A stretch of DNA of 64,000 nt from an uncultured Christensenella sp. (GCA_910578195.1 CAJTOY010000001.1:62001-126000), one strand, 5' to 3'. Counted from the first letter of the stretch, positions 29,493 to 40,600 are shown. The notes: a model not told the origin generated them from the sequence alone. A program made the numbers and translations.

Positions 29493-30218
29493 ATGGAGAA
29501 AAAGGAACAGCTTTACGAAGGCAAGGCAAAAAAGGTTTTCGCAACCGAGAACCCCGACTATGTTATCGTATCCTACAAGGACGACGCGACAGCGTTCAAC
29601 GGTCTTAAAAAAGGCACGATTTCGGGCAAGGGCGTCATTAATAACAAAATGAGCAATTTAATGATGGATATGCTTGAAAAGAAGGGTATTCCCACGCACT
29701 TTATCGAGCAAATCGACGACAGAAACACCGTCGTCAAAAAGGTTGAAATCGTTCCGCTCGAAGTTATTATCCGCAACGTTGCGGCGGGCAGCTTCTCTAA
29801 GCGTTACGGCGTTCCCGAAGGCACGCTTTTCAAGGCGCCTACGATTGAATTCTCGTATAAAAACGACGACTTGGGCGACCCGCTCATAAACGATTACCAC
29901 GCGCTCGCGTTAAACCTTGCAACCGCGGAGGAAATCGACACGATAAAGAAAATGGCTTTTGCCGTCAACGACGCAATGAAAGAATTCTTCAAAAAGCTGA
30001 ATATGGATTTGATTGACTTCAAGCTCGAATTCGGCAGATTTAAAGGGCAGATTGTCCTTGCGGACGAAATTTCTCCCGATACTTGCCGCTTCTGGGAAGC
30101 GGGAAGCTGGGATACGACCAAGCACGTAAGTCTCGACAAAGACAGATTCCGCAGAGATTTGGGCGGCGTGGAAGACGCGTACAACGAAGTATTCAAACGT
30201 CTTACGGAGAATAATTAA
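29493..30218 (+). CDS. purC: SAICAR synthetase
   Basis: A 241-aa phosphoribosylaminoimidazole-succinocarboxamide synthase, which joins aspartate to CAIR with ATP. It begins LYEGKAKKVF and has DDATAFNG, the EVIIRNVAAGSFSKRYG block and the LIDFKLEFGRF ... LADEISPDTCRFW catalytic region. AGGAG precedes the ATG. The next gene starts within its stop codon (TAATG). Confidence 0.97.
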   Translation: MEKKEQLYEGKAKKVFATENPDYVIVSYKDDATAFNGLKKGTISGKGVINNKMSNLMMDMLEKKGIPTHFIEQIDDRNTVVKKVEIVPLEVIIRNVAAGSFSKRYGVPEGTLFKAPTIEFSYKNDDLGDPLINDYHALALNLATAEEIDTIKKMAFAVNDAMKEFFKKLNMDLIDFKLEFGRFKGQIVLADEISPDTCRFWEAGSWDTTKHVSLDKDRFRRDLGGVEDAYNEVFKRLTENN

Positions 30219-31639
30219 TGGGCGGATTTTTCGGGGCAGTTAAAAAGAATAGCGCGGTATTCGACGTGTTTCTCGGTACTGATTATCATTCCCATCTCGG
30301 CACGAAGCGCGGAGGCATGGCGGCTTATGATAATGAAATAGGCTTGCAGCGTGAGATTCACAACATTGAAAACGCGCCTTTTCGAACCAAGTTCGAGCGC
30401 GTCTTGTCCGAAATGAAGGGCAACGCCGCGATAGGGTGCATAAGCGACACACACCCGCAGCCCCTTTTGATGGTTTCGAGGACGGGTACATACGCAATCT
30501 GCACGGTCGGCATAATAAACAATGTTTCCGAGGTCATGGACGGCGTGCTGTCGAACGGCGGTTATTTCGACGCAATGACGGGCAGCATAGTCAATTCCAA
30601 CGAAATAATAGCGGCGCTCATAAACAGCAAAACCGACTACGCGGAAGGTATCCGCTACGCGCAGGAAAAAGTCGACGGCACGGTTTCGGTGCTTCTTCTG
30701 ACCGACAAGGGCACATTAATCGCCGCGAGAGATAAATTCGGACGACTGCCCGTACATATCGGAAAAAGCAGCGACGGCTACTGCGTATCGTTCGAAAGCT
30801 TTGCGTATAAAAAGCTGGGCTATTCGGACGTGAGAGAGTTGGGTCCCGGCGAAATCGTGGAAATTTCCGCGGAAGGAATTACTCAGCTTGCGCCCGCGGG
30901 CGATAAAATGCGCATATGCGCGTTTCTCTGGACGTATTACGGTTATCCGACCTCCTCGTACGAGGGCATGAACGTCGAGATGATGCGTTGCAGAAACGGC
31001 GAAATCTTTGCAAGAAACGACGCAAAGTCGCGCGATATGCACGATATAGACTATGTCGGCGGAGTACCCGATTCGGGAACGCCCCACGCGATAGGCTATG
31101 CGAACGAAAGCAAGATAAGATTTGCGCGTCCGTACATAAAATATACGCCGACCTGGTCGAGGAGCTTTATGCCCGTCAACCAGTCCGAGCGCAACAAGAT
31201 AGCGAAAATGAAGCTTATTCCCGTGCACGAATTTATCGAAGGGAAAAATTTGCTTCTCGTCGACGATTCGATTGTCCGCGGAACACAGCTCAAAGAGACG
31301 GTTGAATTTTTGTATTCGCACGGCGCGAAAGCCGTCCATATGCGTTCGGCGTGTCCGCCCATAATGTACGGCTGTAAATATCTGAACTTTTCCCGCTCGT
31401 CGGGGGATATGGACCTCATTACCCGCCGCACCATGGCGGAGCTCGAAGGGGAAGAGGCGTTCAACCACATAGAGGAATACAGCAGCTCGGAGACCGAGCG
31501 CGGAAAGGCGATGCGCAAAGCTATCTGCGATAAATTCAAATTCGAATCGCTTGAATTCCAATCGATTGAAGGGCTTATGGAAGCTATCGGCATAGAGCCT
31601 TGTAAGCTGTGCACATATTGTTGGACCGGCAAGGAGTAA
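30218..31639 (+). CDS. PurF paralog with degenerate glutaminase site
   Basis: A 473-aa homolog of amidophosphoribosyltransferase inserted between purC and the true purF. The N-terminal Ntn-glutaminase domain starts MGGFFG: the essential cysteine after Met (CGxFG) is Gly2. The glutamine-binding Arg of the IGHVRY motif is Ser76 (IGCISDT) and the NG oxyanion Asn is Val97. In contrast the PRTase domain keeps GVPDSGTPHAIGYANES and the PRPP loop VDDSIVRGT (348-356). Cys234, Cys386, Cys462 and Cys465 fall where PurF binds its 4Fe-4S cluster. It cannot hydrolyse glutamine. It may use free ammonia or act as a partner or regulator of PurF (inference). Confidence 0.85.
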   Translation: MGGFFGAVKKNSAVFDVFLGTDYHSHLGTKRGGMAAYDNEIGLQREIHNIENAPFRTKFERVLSEMKGNAAIGCISDTHPQPLLMVSRTGTYAICTVGIINNVSEVMDGVLSNGGYFDAMTGSIVNSNEIIAALINSKTDYAEGIRYAQEKVDGTVSVLLLTDKGTLIAARDKFGRLPVHIGKSSDGYCVSFESFAYKKLGYSDVRELGPGEIVEISAEGITQLAPAGDKMRICAFLWTYYGYPTSSYEGMNVEMMRCRNGEIFARNDAKSRDMHDIDYVGGVPDSGTPHAIGYANESKIRFARPYIKYTPTWSRSFMPVNQSERNKIAKMKLIPVHEFIEGKNLLLVDDSIVRGTQLKETVEFLYSHGAKAVHMRSACPPIMYGCKYLNFSRSSGDMDLITRRTMAELEGEEAFNHIEEYSSSETERGKAMRKAICDKFKFESLEFQSIEGLMEAIGIEPCKLCTYCWTGKE

Positions 31640-31641
31640 AT

Positions 31642-33042
31642 ATGGACGAATTTCACGAAGAATGCGGAGTCTTCGGAGTATATTCACAGGAAAACCGCGA
31701 CGTGGCGCATACCGTTTATTACGGGCTTTATGCTTTACAGCACAGAGGGCAGGAATCTGCCGGTATCGCCGTCGCGTATGCGGATAAAATTATCTATCAT
31801 AAAGGTATGGGACTGGTGGCGGACGTGTTCGCGGGAGGAAATCTTGAAACTCTTCCCGAAGGCGATATCGCAATAGGTCACGTCCGTTATTCGGTAACGG
31901 GCGCAAGCCAGCTTTTAAACGCCCAGCCCGTAGTTTTTACCGGCAAGTGCGGGAAGATGGCGCTTGCCCACAACGGAAATCTTTCAAACACAAAACAATT
32001 GCGCGATGAAATGATTGCAAATAACGCGGTGTTCCAGACTACGATCGATTCCGAGGTTATTGCGGTTATGATCAATAGTATGTCTGACGGAGACATACTT
32101 ACCGGAATAAAGCGCGCTTGTCCCAAACTGAAAGGCTCTTACGCTCTTGTTATCATGACGGCCGACAAACTCATTGCCGTCCGCGACCCTTTCGGAATTC
32201 GTCCGCTCTGCATAGGTTCTACCGCAAGCGACGTGATTGTTGCAAGCGAAACCTGCGCTCTTGACGCTGTCGGCGCAAATTTCATACGCGACGTAAAACC
32301 GGGTGAAATAGTTGTCGTGGACAGCGAGGGTATTCATTCTTCGTTTATGGACGATGTTCCAGAGAAGAGCAGAATGTGTATTTTCGAATACGTTTACTTT
32401 GCAAGAACGGATTCCGTTTTGGACGGCGTAAGCGTGTACGAAGCGCGAAAGGAAGCGGGCAGACTGCTTGCGCGTCATTACCCTGCGGAAGCAGACCTCG
32501 TTTCGGGCGTGCCCGATTCGGGCAATGTCGCCGCAAGAGGATACGCCGAAGAAAGCGGTATACCTTTCGCGGAAGCTCTGGCTAAAAACAGATACGTCGG
32601 CAGAACGTTTATTCAGCCCGACCAGCGCCAGCGTGAAAACAGTTTGAACGTCAAAATGAACGCGCTCCGCTCCAACGTGGCGGGCAAACGCGTCATAATA
32701 ATAGACGATTCTATTGTGCGCGGAACAACGATGCGCAGGATAATAAAAATGCTTCGGAACGCAGGGGCAAGCGAAGTGCATATAAGGGTTTGTTCCCCGA
32801 TTATAAAGCATCCGTGCCACCTCGGAATAGACATTCAAACGTATTCCCAGCTTATCGGCGCATATAATAACGAACGCCAGATATGCGAAAGCTTAGGCGC
32901 GGACAGCGTTAAATATCTTACAATCAATCAGCTCGTCAAAACGTGCAAAGGGGCAAACGTTGATTTTTGCTTAGGCTGTTTCAACGGCGAATATCCCTAT
33001 CCGCTCGACGGGTATGAAGCAGATAAATTAAAATTAGAATAA
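31642..33042 (+). CDS. purF: Amidophosphoribosyltransferase
   Basis: A 466-aa PurF that commits PRPP to purine synthesis. After a 7-residue propeptide (MDEFHEE) comes the nucleophile Cys8 in CGVFGVY. YGLYALQHRGQESAG, IGHVRYSVTG and LAHNGNLSNT complete the glutaminase site. GVPDSGNVAARGYAEES and IIDDSIVRGTTMRR form the PRPP site, and RMCIF, PCHLGID and FCLGC supply the Fe-S cysteines of the Bacillus type. AAGGAG lies before ATG 31642; the frame is open 33 nt further up without a ribosome site. It directly follows its inactive-looking paralog. Confidence 0.97.
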   Translation: MDEFHEECGVFGVYSQENRDVAHTVYYGLYALQHRGQESAGIAVAYADKIIYHKGMGLVADVFAGGNLETLPEGDIAIGHVRYSVTGASQLLNAQPVVFTGKCGKMALAHNGNLSNTKQLRDEMIANNAVFQTTIDSEVIAVMINSMSDGDILTGIKRACPKLKGSYALVIMTADKLIAVRDPFGIRPLCIGSTASDVIVASETCALDAVGANFIRDVKPGEIVVVDSEGIHSSFMDDVPEKSRMCIFEYVYFARTDSVLDGVSVYEARKEAGRLLARHYPAEADLVSGVPDSGNVAARGYAEESGIPFAEALAKNRYVGRTFIQPDQRQRENSLNVKMNALRSNVAGKRVIIIDDSIVRGTTMRRIIKMLRNAGASEVHIRVCSPIIKHPCHLGIDIQTYSQLIGAYNNERQICESLGADSVKYLTINQLVKTCKGANVDFCLGCFNGEYPYPLDGYEADKLKLE

Positions 33043-33055
33043 GGAGAAAAGTAAT

Positions 33056-34075
33056 ATGGCTATTTCTTATAAAGACAGCGGTGTTGACGTTGAAAAAGGT
33101 TACGAGTCTGTTAAGCTAATGAAAGAACACGTTCAGTCAACCTACACCGAAGGCGTTCTGGGCGACATAGGTTCGTTCGGCGGATTTTTCCAGATGCCGA
33201 AGAAGGTTAAGCGCCCCGTTCTCGTTGCGGGCACTGACGGCGTAGGTACTAAACTGAAGTACGCGATTATTGCGGACAGACATGATACAATAGGTATCGA
33301 CGCGGTCGCTATGTGCGTTAACGATATTGTCTGTCAGGGTGCGAAGCCGTTGTTTTTCCTCGACTATTTCGCTACGGGCAACCTCAACCCCGAAAAGGTT
33401 GCGACAGTGGTTTCGGGAATTGCGAACGGCTGTAAGCAGGCGGGCGCGGCGCTTATCGGCGGAGAAACCGCCGAAATGCCCGGCTTCTATCCCAAGGGGG
33501 AATACGACCTTGCGGGCTTTGCCGTCGGCGTAGTCGACAGAAAAAAGATAATAAACGGCAGTAAAATCAGAAAGGGCGACGTGCTTATAGGTCTTAAATC
33601 GAGCGGTATTCACTCGAACGGATATTCGCTCGTCAGAAAAATTTTCGGCGAAAATATCCTCGTGCTCAACAAATACGACGAGGAGCTTGACGCAAAGCTT
33701 ATAAACCTGCTTTTGACCCCCACGAGAATTTACGTCCACAGCATACTCGAACTTATTTCCAAGGTTAAGGTGCAAGGTATCGCGCACATCACGGGCGGCG
33801 GATTTATAGAAAATATTCCCCGCATGTTCCCCAAAGGCATAGGTTGCGAAATCGATCTCAGCTCGTACGAGGTACCCGCTATATTCAAGGTAATGCAGCA
33901 GCGCGCAAGCCTTTCCACCGAGGAAATGTACAATACCTTCAATATGGGTATAGGCATGGTAGTGTGCGTGCACGAAGCCGACGTGGAAAAAACCCTTCAA
34001 CAGCTTCAAACGACGGGTGAAACGTGCTACGTTATCGGTAAAACAATCAGAGGAAGCGGAGTTAAATTCAGATGA
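33056..34075 (+). CDS. purM: AIR synthetase
   Basis: A 339-aa phosphoribosylformylglycinamidine cyclo-ligase that closes the imidazole ring. SYKDSGVDVEKGYE at the start, GTDGVGTKLK, the NDIVCQGAKPLFFLDYFATG block and IAHITGGGFIENIPR are typical. AAGGAG precedes ATG. It overlaps purN by 4 nt. Confidence 0.97.
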   Translation: MAISYKDSGVDVEKGYESVKLMKEHVQSTYTEGVLGDIGSFGGFFQMPKKVKRPVLVAGTDGVGTKLKYAIIADRHDTIGIDAVAMCVNDIVCQGAKPLFFLDYFATGNLNPEKVATVVSGIANGCKQAGAALIGGETAEMPGFYPKGEYDLAGFAVGVVDRKKIINGSKIRKGDVLIGLKSSGIHSNGYSLVRKIFGENILVLNKYDEELDAKLINLLLTPTRIYVHSILELISKVKVQGIAHITGGGFIENIPRMFPKGIGCEIDLSSYEVPAIFKVMQQRASLSTEEMYNTFNMGIGMVVCVHEADVEKTLQQLQTTGETCYVIGKTIRGSGVKFR

Positions 34076-34695
34076 AAAAGCGCATAGCGGTTTTTGCGTC
34101 GGGCGGCGGAACCGATTTTCAGTCGGTCATTGACGCGAACGAAAAGGAAGGTTTTTGCGAAATATGTCTTTTGATTGCTTCGAAGGACGGCATAGGCGCA
34201 ATCGACCGTGCGAAAAAGCACGGAATACAGACCGAGGTGTTTTCGAAGAACGACTACCGCGATTCGGAAGAGTTGTATTCCGCGCTTTCCTATCTTTTAA
34301 ATATGCACAGAGTGGATTACGTCGTTTTGGCGGGGTGGCTGAAAATCATACCCGCAAGCTTTATTGCGACATTCCGCGACAGAATAATAAATATCCACCC
34401 GTCGCTAATACCGTCGTTTTGCGGCGCGGGCTTTTACGGCATGAAAGTTCACAGCGCGGTAATAGAATACGGCGCTAAGGTTTCGGGCTGTACAATGCAC
34501 TTCGTGGACGAGGTGCCCGACGGCGGCGCTATTATCGCGCAGCGCGCGGTCGCTGTTTCGGACGACGATACGGCGGAAAGTCTGCAACAGAAAATTTTGA
34601 AGGAAGAACACATCCTTTTGCCGTACTGCGTTAAAAAGCTTTGCGAGGGCAAGGTTATCAAAGACGGCAGAAATGTGCGCGTTTTAGAGAATTAA
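34072..34695 (+). CDS. purN: GAR formyltransferase
   Basis: A 207-aa folate-dependent phosphoribosylglycinamide formyltransferase. ASGGGTDFQSVIDA binds the phosphoribosyl group. The catalytic triad appears as Asn and His in INIHPSLIPSF and Asp in VDEVPDGGAI. ATGA overlap with purM; purH follows after 20 nt. Confidence 0.95.
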   Translation: MKKRIAVFASGGGTDFQSVIDANEKEGFCEICLLIASKDGIGAIDRAKKHGIQTEVFSKNDYRDSEELYSALSYLLNMHRVDYVVLAGWLKIIPASFIATFRDRIINIHPSLIPSFCGAGFYGMKVHSAVIEYGAKVSGCTMHFVDEVPDGGAIIAQRAVAVSDDDTAESLQQKILKEEHILLPYCVKKLCEGKVIKDGRNVRVLEN

Positions 34696-34715
34696 AAACA
34701 AATGAGGTTTGATTT

Positions 34716-36332
34716 ATGGAAATGAAGAAGAGGGCGCTTGTCAGCGTTTCGGACAAGGCGGGAGTTGTTGAATTTTGCAAAGGGCTGGTTGAAAACGGCT
34801 TTGAAATAATTTCGACGGGCGGCACGGCAAAGGCGCTGAAAGAGGCGGGGCTCGAAGTTATCGGAATATCCGATATCACGGGCTTTCCCGAATGCCTCGA
34901 CGGCAGAGTTAAAACCCTGCACCCCAACGTGCATGCGGGCTTGCTTGCAATGCGCTCCAACTCCGAGCATATGGCGCAGCTCGAACAGCTGAATATCAAC
35001 ACAATCGATATAGTCTGCGTCAATCTCTATCCTTTCAAGGCAACGCTCGAAAGCGGCGCCGATTTCGCGACGTGTATCGAAAATATCGATATCGGCGGTC
35101 CGACAATGATCAGGGCGGCGGCGAAGAATTATCAGGACGTCGCGGTGATAGTCGACCCCGAGGATTACGACAAGGTGCTCGAAGAATTGAAGGCGGGCGG
35201 CGTTTCGCTCGAAACCAAAAAATATTTGCAGTACAAGGTTTTCGCGCACACGGCGGTTTACGACAGCCTTATTTCCAACTATCTCGCCTCGCAGCTCGGC
35301 ATCACTTTCCCCGACGAGGTTACTTTCGCCTACAAAAAGGCGCAGGATATGCGCTACGGCGAAAACCCGCAGCAAAAAGCCGTGTTCTATCACGAGCAGC
35401 TGCCCCGCAAAAGCTCGCTTGCCTCGGCAACGCAGATTTGGGGCAAGGAGCTGTCCTACAACAACATAAACGACGCGAACGGCGCGCTCGAACTTTTGAA
35501 GGAGTTCGGCTCGCCCGCGGTCGTTGCGTGCAAGCACGCCAATCCTTGCGGCGTTGGCACGGGCGAAAGCGTGTTCGAGGCGTATATGCGCGCATATAAT
35601 TCCGACCCCGTTTCGGTATTCGGCGGAATTCTTGCAATAAACGGCACGGTCGACGAGGTGACCGCAACCGAAATAAATAAAATTTTCATTGAAATAGTAA
35701 TTGCGTCCGCATATACCTGCGGCGCGCTCGAAATCCTCGAAAGCAAAAAGAATATCCGCCTTCTCCAAATCGACGACATAACAGCAAGACGCGAAAAAAC
35801 GGCGTTCGATATGAAAAAGGTCTACGGCGGACTGCTTGTACAAGAGTACGACGAAAGTCTAATAAGCGGCGAGGATTTAAGCTTGTTTACAACTCCCGCG
35901 CCCGTCAACACGACCGTTTTGGACAGCGGCAAGGAAAAGACCGTTTACGGTCTGGGCGTAGTCACCGAACGCGCCCCTACACAAGACGAAATAGAAGCGC
36001 TTTTATTCAACTGGAAGGTTGTCAAGCACACCAAATCCAACGCGATAGTTATCGGTAAAAAAGACAGAACCACGGGAATAGGCATGGGTCAGACCAACAG
36101 AATTTGGGCTGCTCAGCAAGCGATTTCGCACGCCGGCGGCAAGGCGAAGGGCTCGGTAATGGCGTCCGACGCGTTTTTCCCTTTCCCCGACTGCGTCGAG
36201 GAGTGCGTTAAAGCGGGAATAACGGCTATTATTCAACCCGGCGGGTCTATCAGGGATAAAGATTCGGTCGACGCATGCAACGCCGCAGGCATTGCAATGG
36301 TATTCGTCGGCGACCGCCATTTCAAACACTAA
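34716..36332 (+). CDS. purH: Bifunctional AICAR formyltransferase / IMP cyclohydrolase
   Basis: A 538-aa PurH catalysing the last two steps to IMP. The N-terminal cyclohydrolase (residues ~1-200) has SVSDKAGVVEF and VKTLHPNVHAGLLA. The C-terminal formyltransferase has ACKHANPCGVG with the catalytic Lys-His pair and GIGMGQTNRI, DAFFPFPD and QPGGSIRD. GAGG lies before ATG 34716. Confidence 0.97.
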   Translation: MEMKKRALVSVSDKAGVVEFCKGLVENGFEIISTGGTAKALKEAGLEVIGISDITGFPECLDGRVKTLHPNVHAGLLAMRSNSEHMAQLEQLNINTIDIVCVNLYPFKATLESGADFATCIENIDIGGPTMIRAAAKNYQDVAVIVDPEDYDKVLEELKAGGVSLETKKYLQYKVFAHTAVYDSLISNYLASQLGITFPDEVTFAYKKAQDMRYGENPQQKAVFYHEQLPRKSSLASATQIWGKELSYNNINDANGALELLKEFGSPAVVACKHANPCGVGTGESVFEAYMRAYNSDPVSVFGGILAINGTVDEVTATEINKIFIEIVIASAYTCGALEILESKKNIRLLQIDDITARREKTAFDMKKVYGGLLVQEYDESLISGEDLSLFTTPAPVNTTVLDSGKEKTVYGLGVVTERAPTQDEIEALLFNWKVVKHTKSNAIVIGKKDRTTGIGMGQTNRIWAAQQAISHAGGKAKGSVMASDAFFPFPDCVEECVKAGITAIIQPGGSIRDKDSVDACNAAGIAMVFVGDRHFKH

Positions 36333-36344
36333 AAGGAAATAAAA

Positions 36345-37625
36345 ATGAACGTACTTGTTATAGGTAACGGTGGAAGGGAACATGCAATTCTGCTCGCCTT
36401 GAAAAAAAGTAAACGCGTCGAAAAGCTGTATTGCATGAAGGGCAATGCGGGCACCGCGGAAATCGCGGAAAACGTCGACGTGGATTATATGAATACCGCG
36501 GCGGTAAAGGAATTCGCCTTGGCTCACCCCGAAATCGATTATTACGTCGTCACTCCCGACGACCCTCTTGCCGCGGGACTCGTGGACGAGCTTGAAAGTA
36601 TCGGCAAGCGCTGCTTCGGACCGAACAAGCGCGCCGCGATAATAGAGGCAAGCAAAGCCTACGCGAAGCAGCTTATGAAGAAGTACAAAATTCCCACGGC
36701 GGAATACGAGACCTTCGAAAGCTACGAAAAGGCTTTGGAATACGTCCGTAAAAAGGGTGCGCCAATTGTCTTAAAAGCGGACGGGCTCGCGCTCGGTAAG
36801 GGCGTGCTCGTGTGCGAAACCTTGGAGCAAGCCGAAGATGGATTAAAAGAGATAATGCTCGGAAAGGCGTTCGGCGCCGCGGGCAACAAAATAGTTATAG
36901 AGGAGTGCATGCGGGGGCTTAAATACACCCCCGGCGAGGAGGTGTCGGTTTTAGCGTTCACAGACGGTAAAACCATCGTTCCCATGATTACCTCGTGCGA
37001 CCATAAGCGCGCGTTCGACGGCGACGAGGGCTTGAATACGGGCGGTATGGGCACGTTTTCGCCTTGCCCCTTCTGGAATAAAAAGCTTGAAAAGCAAGTC
37101 CTCAAAAAAATTATGGTGCCGACAATTAAGGCGCTGAATAAAGAGGGCAGAACGTTTAAAGGTTGTCTGTACTTCGGGCTTATGAGAACGGACAAGGGCA
37201 TAAAGGTCGTGGAATACAATTCGCGCTTCGGCGACCCCGAAACGCAAGTTGTGCTTCCCATGCTGAAAACCGACCTCATGGACATATTCGAGGCGGTGAC
37301 AGAAGAGAGACTGAAAGACGTTAAAATCGAGTGGGAGGACGGCGCGTGCGTCTGCGTCGTGCTCGCGAGCGGCGGTTATCCGTTAAGCTATGAAAAGGGC
37401 AAAGAAATAACAATCGGCGACACGTCGGGCGCAACCGTTATACATGCGGGCACTGCGGTAAAGGACGGAAAGCTCGTGACGAACGGCGGCAGAGTTTTTG
37501 GCGTCGTCGCAAAGGGTAAGACGGTTGACGAAGCGCGGGAAAAAGCGTATTCCGCGGCTGAAAATATCGGCTGGGAAGGAGTGCATTACCGCACCGATAT
37601 AGGAATTAAATACAGACAAGGTTGA
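36345..37625 (+). CDS. purD: GAR synthetase (phosphoribosylamine-glycine ligase)
   Basis: A 426-aa ATP-grasp ligase joining glycine to phosphoribosylamine. GNGGREHAI at the N-terminus, VLKADGLALGKGVLV (ATP loop), the EECMRGLKYTPGEEVSVLAF strand and NSRFGDPETQVVLP metal site are present. It follows purH by 12 nt and precedes purL by 1 nt. Confidence 0.97.
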   Translation: MNVLVIGNGGREHAILLALKKSKRVEKLYCMKGNAGTAEIAENVDVDYMNTAAVKEFALAHPEIDYYVVTPDDPLAAGLVDELESIGKRCFGPNKRAAIIEASKAYAKQLMKKYKIPTAEYETFESYEKALEYVRKKGAPIVLKADGLALGKGVLVCETLEQAEDGLKEIMLGKAFGAAGNKIVIEECMRGLKYTPGEEVSVLAFTDGKTIVPMITSCDHKRAFDGDEGLNTGGMGTFSPCPFWNKKLEKQVLKKIMVPTIKALNKEGRTFKGCLYFGLMRTDKGIKVVEYNSRFGDPETQVVLPMLKTDLMDIFEAVTEERLKDVKIEWEDGACVCVVLASGGYPLSYEKGKEITIGDTSGATVIHAGTAVKDGKLVTNGGRVFGVVAKGKTVDEAREKAYSAAENIGWEGVHYRTDIGIKYRQG

Positions 37626-37626
37626 T

Positions 37627-40600
37627 ATGATATACAGAATTTTCGTTGAAAAGAAAGACAATTTACAAGCTAAAAAGGTAAAGGAAGATATTCGTAATCT
37701 TCTTAAAATTTCGGTATCCGACGTGCGCAGTTTAATCCGCTACGACGTCGAGGGGATGACGGAGGAAGAAATCGCTTCCGCCGTGCCGTGCGTATTTTCC
37801 GAGCCCCCCGTGGACAAGGTCTACTATGAAAACGCAGACTTCGAAAAGGGTTACAGCGTTTTTGCAATTGCGTATCTTACGGGACAATACGACCAGCGCG
37901 CCGACAGCGCCGCGCAGTGCGTACAGCTTTTGACGAGAAAGGAGCGCCCGCTTATTAAGTGCGCGACCGTTTATGCGGTCAAGGGCGCGGACGGCGAACA
38001 GCTTGCACGCATTAAAAAGCATCTTATAAACCCCGTGGAAAGCGAAGAGGTCTCGCTCGAAAAGCCCTTGTCGCTCGTGCACGAGACGGTTGAAGCGGAG
38101 GACGTAAAAACTCTTTCGGGCTTTATCGATTACGGCGCGGAGGAAATTGCGGCGTATCACGCGAAAATGGGGCTTGCCATGTCGGTTGCAGACCTTGCGT
38201 TCGTGCGCGACTATTTCAAAAAAGAGGGCAGAAACCCGACCGAAACAGAAATCAAAGTAATAGACACTTACTGGTCGGACCATTGCCGTCACACGACTTT
38301 TGCGACCGAACTCAAAAACATAAGCGTTAACAGTAATAACGCACATATACAAAAATCTCTCGATATGTACAGAGGGCTTTTTGACGAACTGTATAAGGAC
38401 AGGCCCGACAAGTATCCTTGTCTTATGGATATCGCCACGATAGGCGTTAAAAAGCTTAAAAAAGAGGGCAAGCTCGACAACCTCGACGAATCAGACGAGA
38501 TAAACGCCTGCTCGATTAAAGTCGACGCCGTGCTCGACGGTAAAAAACAGAAATACACGGTAATGTTCAAGAACGAAACGCACAACCACCCGACCGAAAT
38601 AGAACCGTTCGGCGGCGCGGCTACTTGTCTCGGCGGCGCGATACGCGATCCGCTTTCGGGCAGAACGTATGTGCTTCAATCCATGCGCGTTACGGGTTGC
38701 GCAGACCCGACCGATCCCATTGAAAACACGATAAAGGGCAAGCTTCCGCAGAGGGTAATTACCAAAACCGCGGCGGCGGGCTTCTCGTCTTACGGCAACC
38801 AGATAGGGCTTGCCACGGGGCAGGTAGAGGAAGTCTATCACCCCGGTTACAGGGCAAAAAGGCTTGAAACGGGCTTCGTGGTCGGCGGTGCGAAATCTGA
38901 TATGATATACCGCGCAAAACCGCAAAAGGGCGATTTGATTATACTTTTGGGCGGCGAAACCGGGAGAGACGGCTGCGGCGGCGCGACGGGCTCCTCCAAG
39001 GCTCACGACGTCAAGTCTGTTCAGACCTGCGGCGCGGAAGTTCAGAAGGGCAACGCGCTCACCGAGCGCAAGCTTCAACGACTGTTTTTGAACGGCGAAG
39101 CGACGCGTATGATTAAAAAGTGTAACGACTTCGGCGCGGGCGGCGTTTCGGTCGCCATAGGCGAGCTTGCCGACGGGCTTGAAATCCGGCTTGACAAAGT
39201 GCCCAAAAAGTACGAGGGGCTGTCGGGAACCGAGCTTGCTATTTCCGAATCGCAGGAGCGTATGGCGGTAGTTGTCGCGGCTGAGGACGCAGACAGATTT
39301 TCTGCCCTCGCCGCGGAGGAGAACCTTACCGCGACGGTCGTTGCGGTGGTCACCGACGACAGAAGAATGAAAATGTTCCACCGCGGGAAGGCGATTGTCG
39401 ACATTTCGCGCGACTTCCTCGACACCAACGGCGTAAAACAGACGACCGATGCGGAAATAAACGACGATATCACGCCTTTCTTTAACGATAAAAAATGCGG
39501 CGGCTTCAAGACTTCGCTTTTGAACACGCTGTCGGAATTCAACGTTTGCTCGAAAAAGGGTCTTGCGGAAATGTTTGACTCGACAATCGGCGCAAAATCG
39601 GTATATATGCCGTTCGGCGGCAAAAACCAGCTTACGCCCGTTATTGCCATGGCGGCAAAATTCACGGGCGGCGAAACGGACGACTGTACAGTTTCGGCTT
39701 ACGGCTACAACCCCGAGCTTATGTCGACCTCGCCTTTCACGGGCGCGGTGTATTCGATAGTGACCTCGGTCGCGAAAGTGGTCGCGGCGGGCGGAAAGTG
39801 CGAGGATATCCGTTTAACCTTGCAAGAATTCTTCATGCGCCTCAGAGAGGACAAAAAGAGATGGGGCGTACCTCTTTCGGCATTGCTCGGCGCGCTGTAC
39901 GCGCAAATTAATCTCGGTCTCGGCGCAATCGGAGGAAAGGACTCTATGAGCGGCACCTTCGAGGATATCGACGTTCCGCCCACGCTTATTTCGTTCGCGC
40001 TCGCGCCCTCAAAGGCGTCAAAGCTTATAACCAACGTTATTACCGATAAAGGCGAAAAACTGTGGCTGTTGCCTATGAAAAAGGACGGCGCGTTTATCCC
40101 CGATTTCGAATATCTTAAAAAGCTGTATGCGTTCGTAAACGCAAATATCGCAAGCGGCAAGATAAAGTTCGCGACGGTTGCGGAAAAGGGCGGCGCGGTT
40201 GCGGCGGTTACGAAAAGCTGTTTCGGTAACGGCTTCGGCTTTGAATTCGAGTGCGATAAAAACACACTCTTTAACGAGTGTTACGGCGATTTGATAGTTT
40301 CCTTCGACGGCGAAATCAAGGACGTCGACGCAATGTATTTGGGCAAATCCGCGGAAGGCGGGTTTGTGTGCGGCGGCGAAGAGGTTGCCTATAAAGAGGC
40401 GGAAAACGCGTATACAAAACGGCTTGACGGAGTATTCCCCGCAACCGCGCCCGCAGACGGAGAAATCCCCGAGTGCGCGCACACAGTTACAAAAGTGAAG
40501 GCTTCTTCGGTAAAAACCGCAAAACCGAGAGTATTTATTCCCGCGTTTCCCGGAACCAACTGCGAGCTCGACACCGCGCGCGCGTTCCGGCTTGCGGGCG

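Noticed and set aside
34692..35843. Long minus-strand frame across purH
   Set aside because: Antisense shadow; purH is full length with all motifs.
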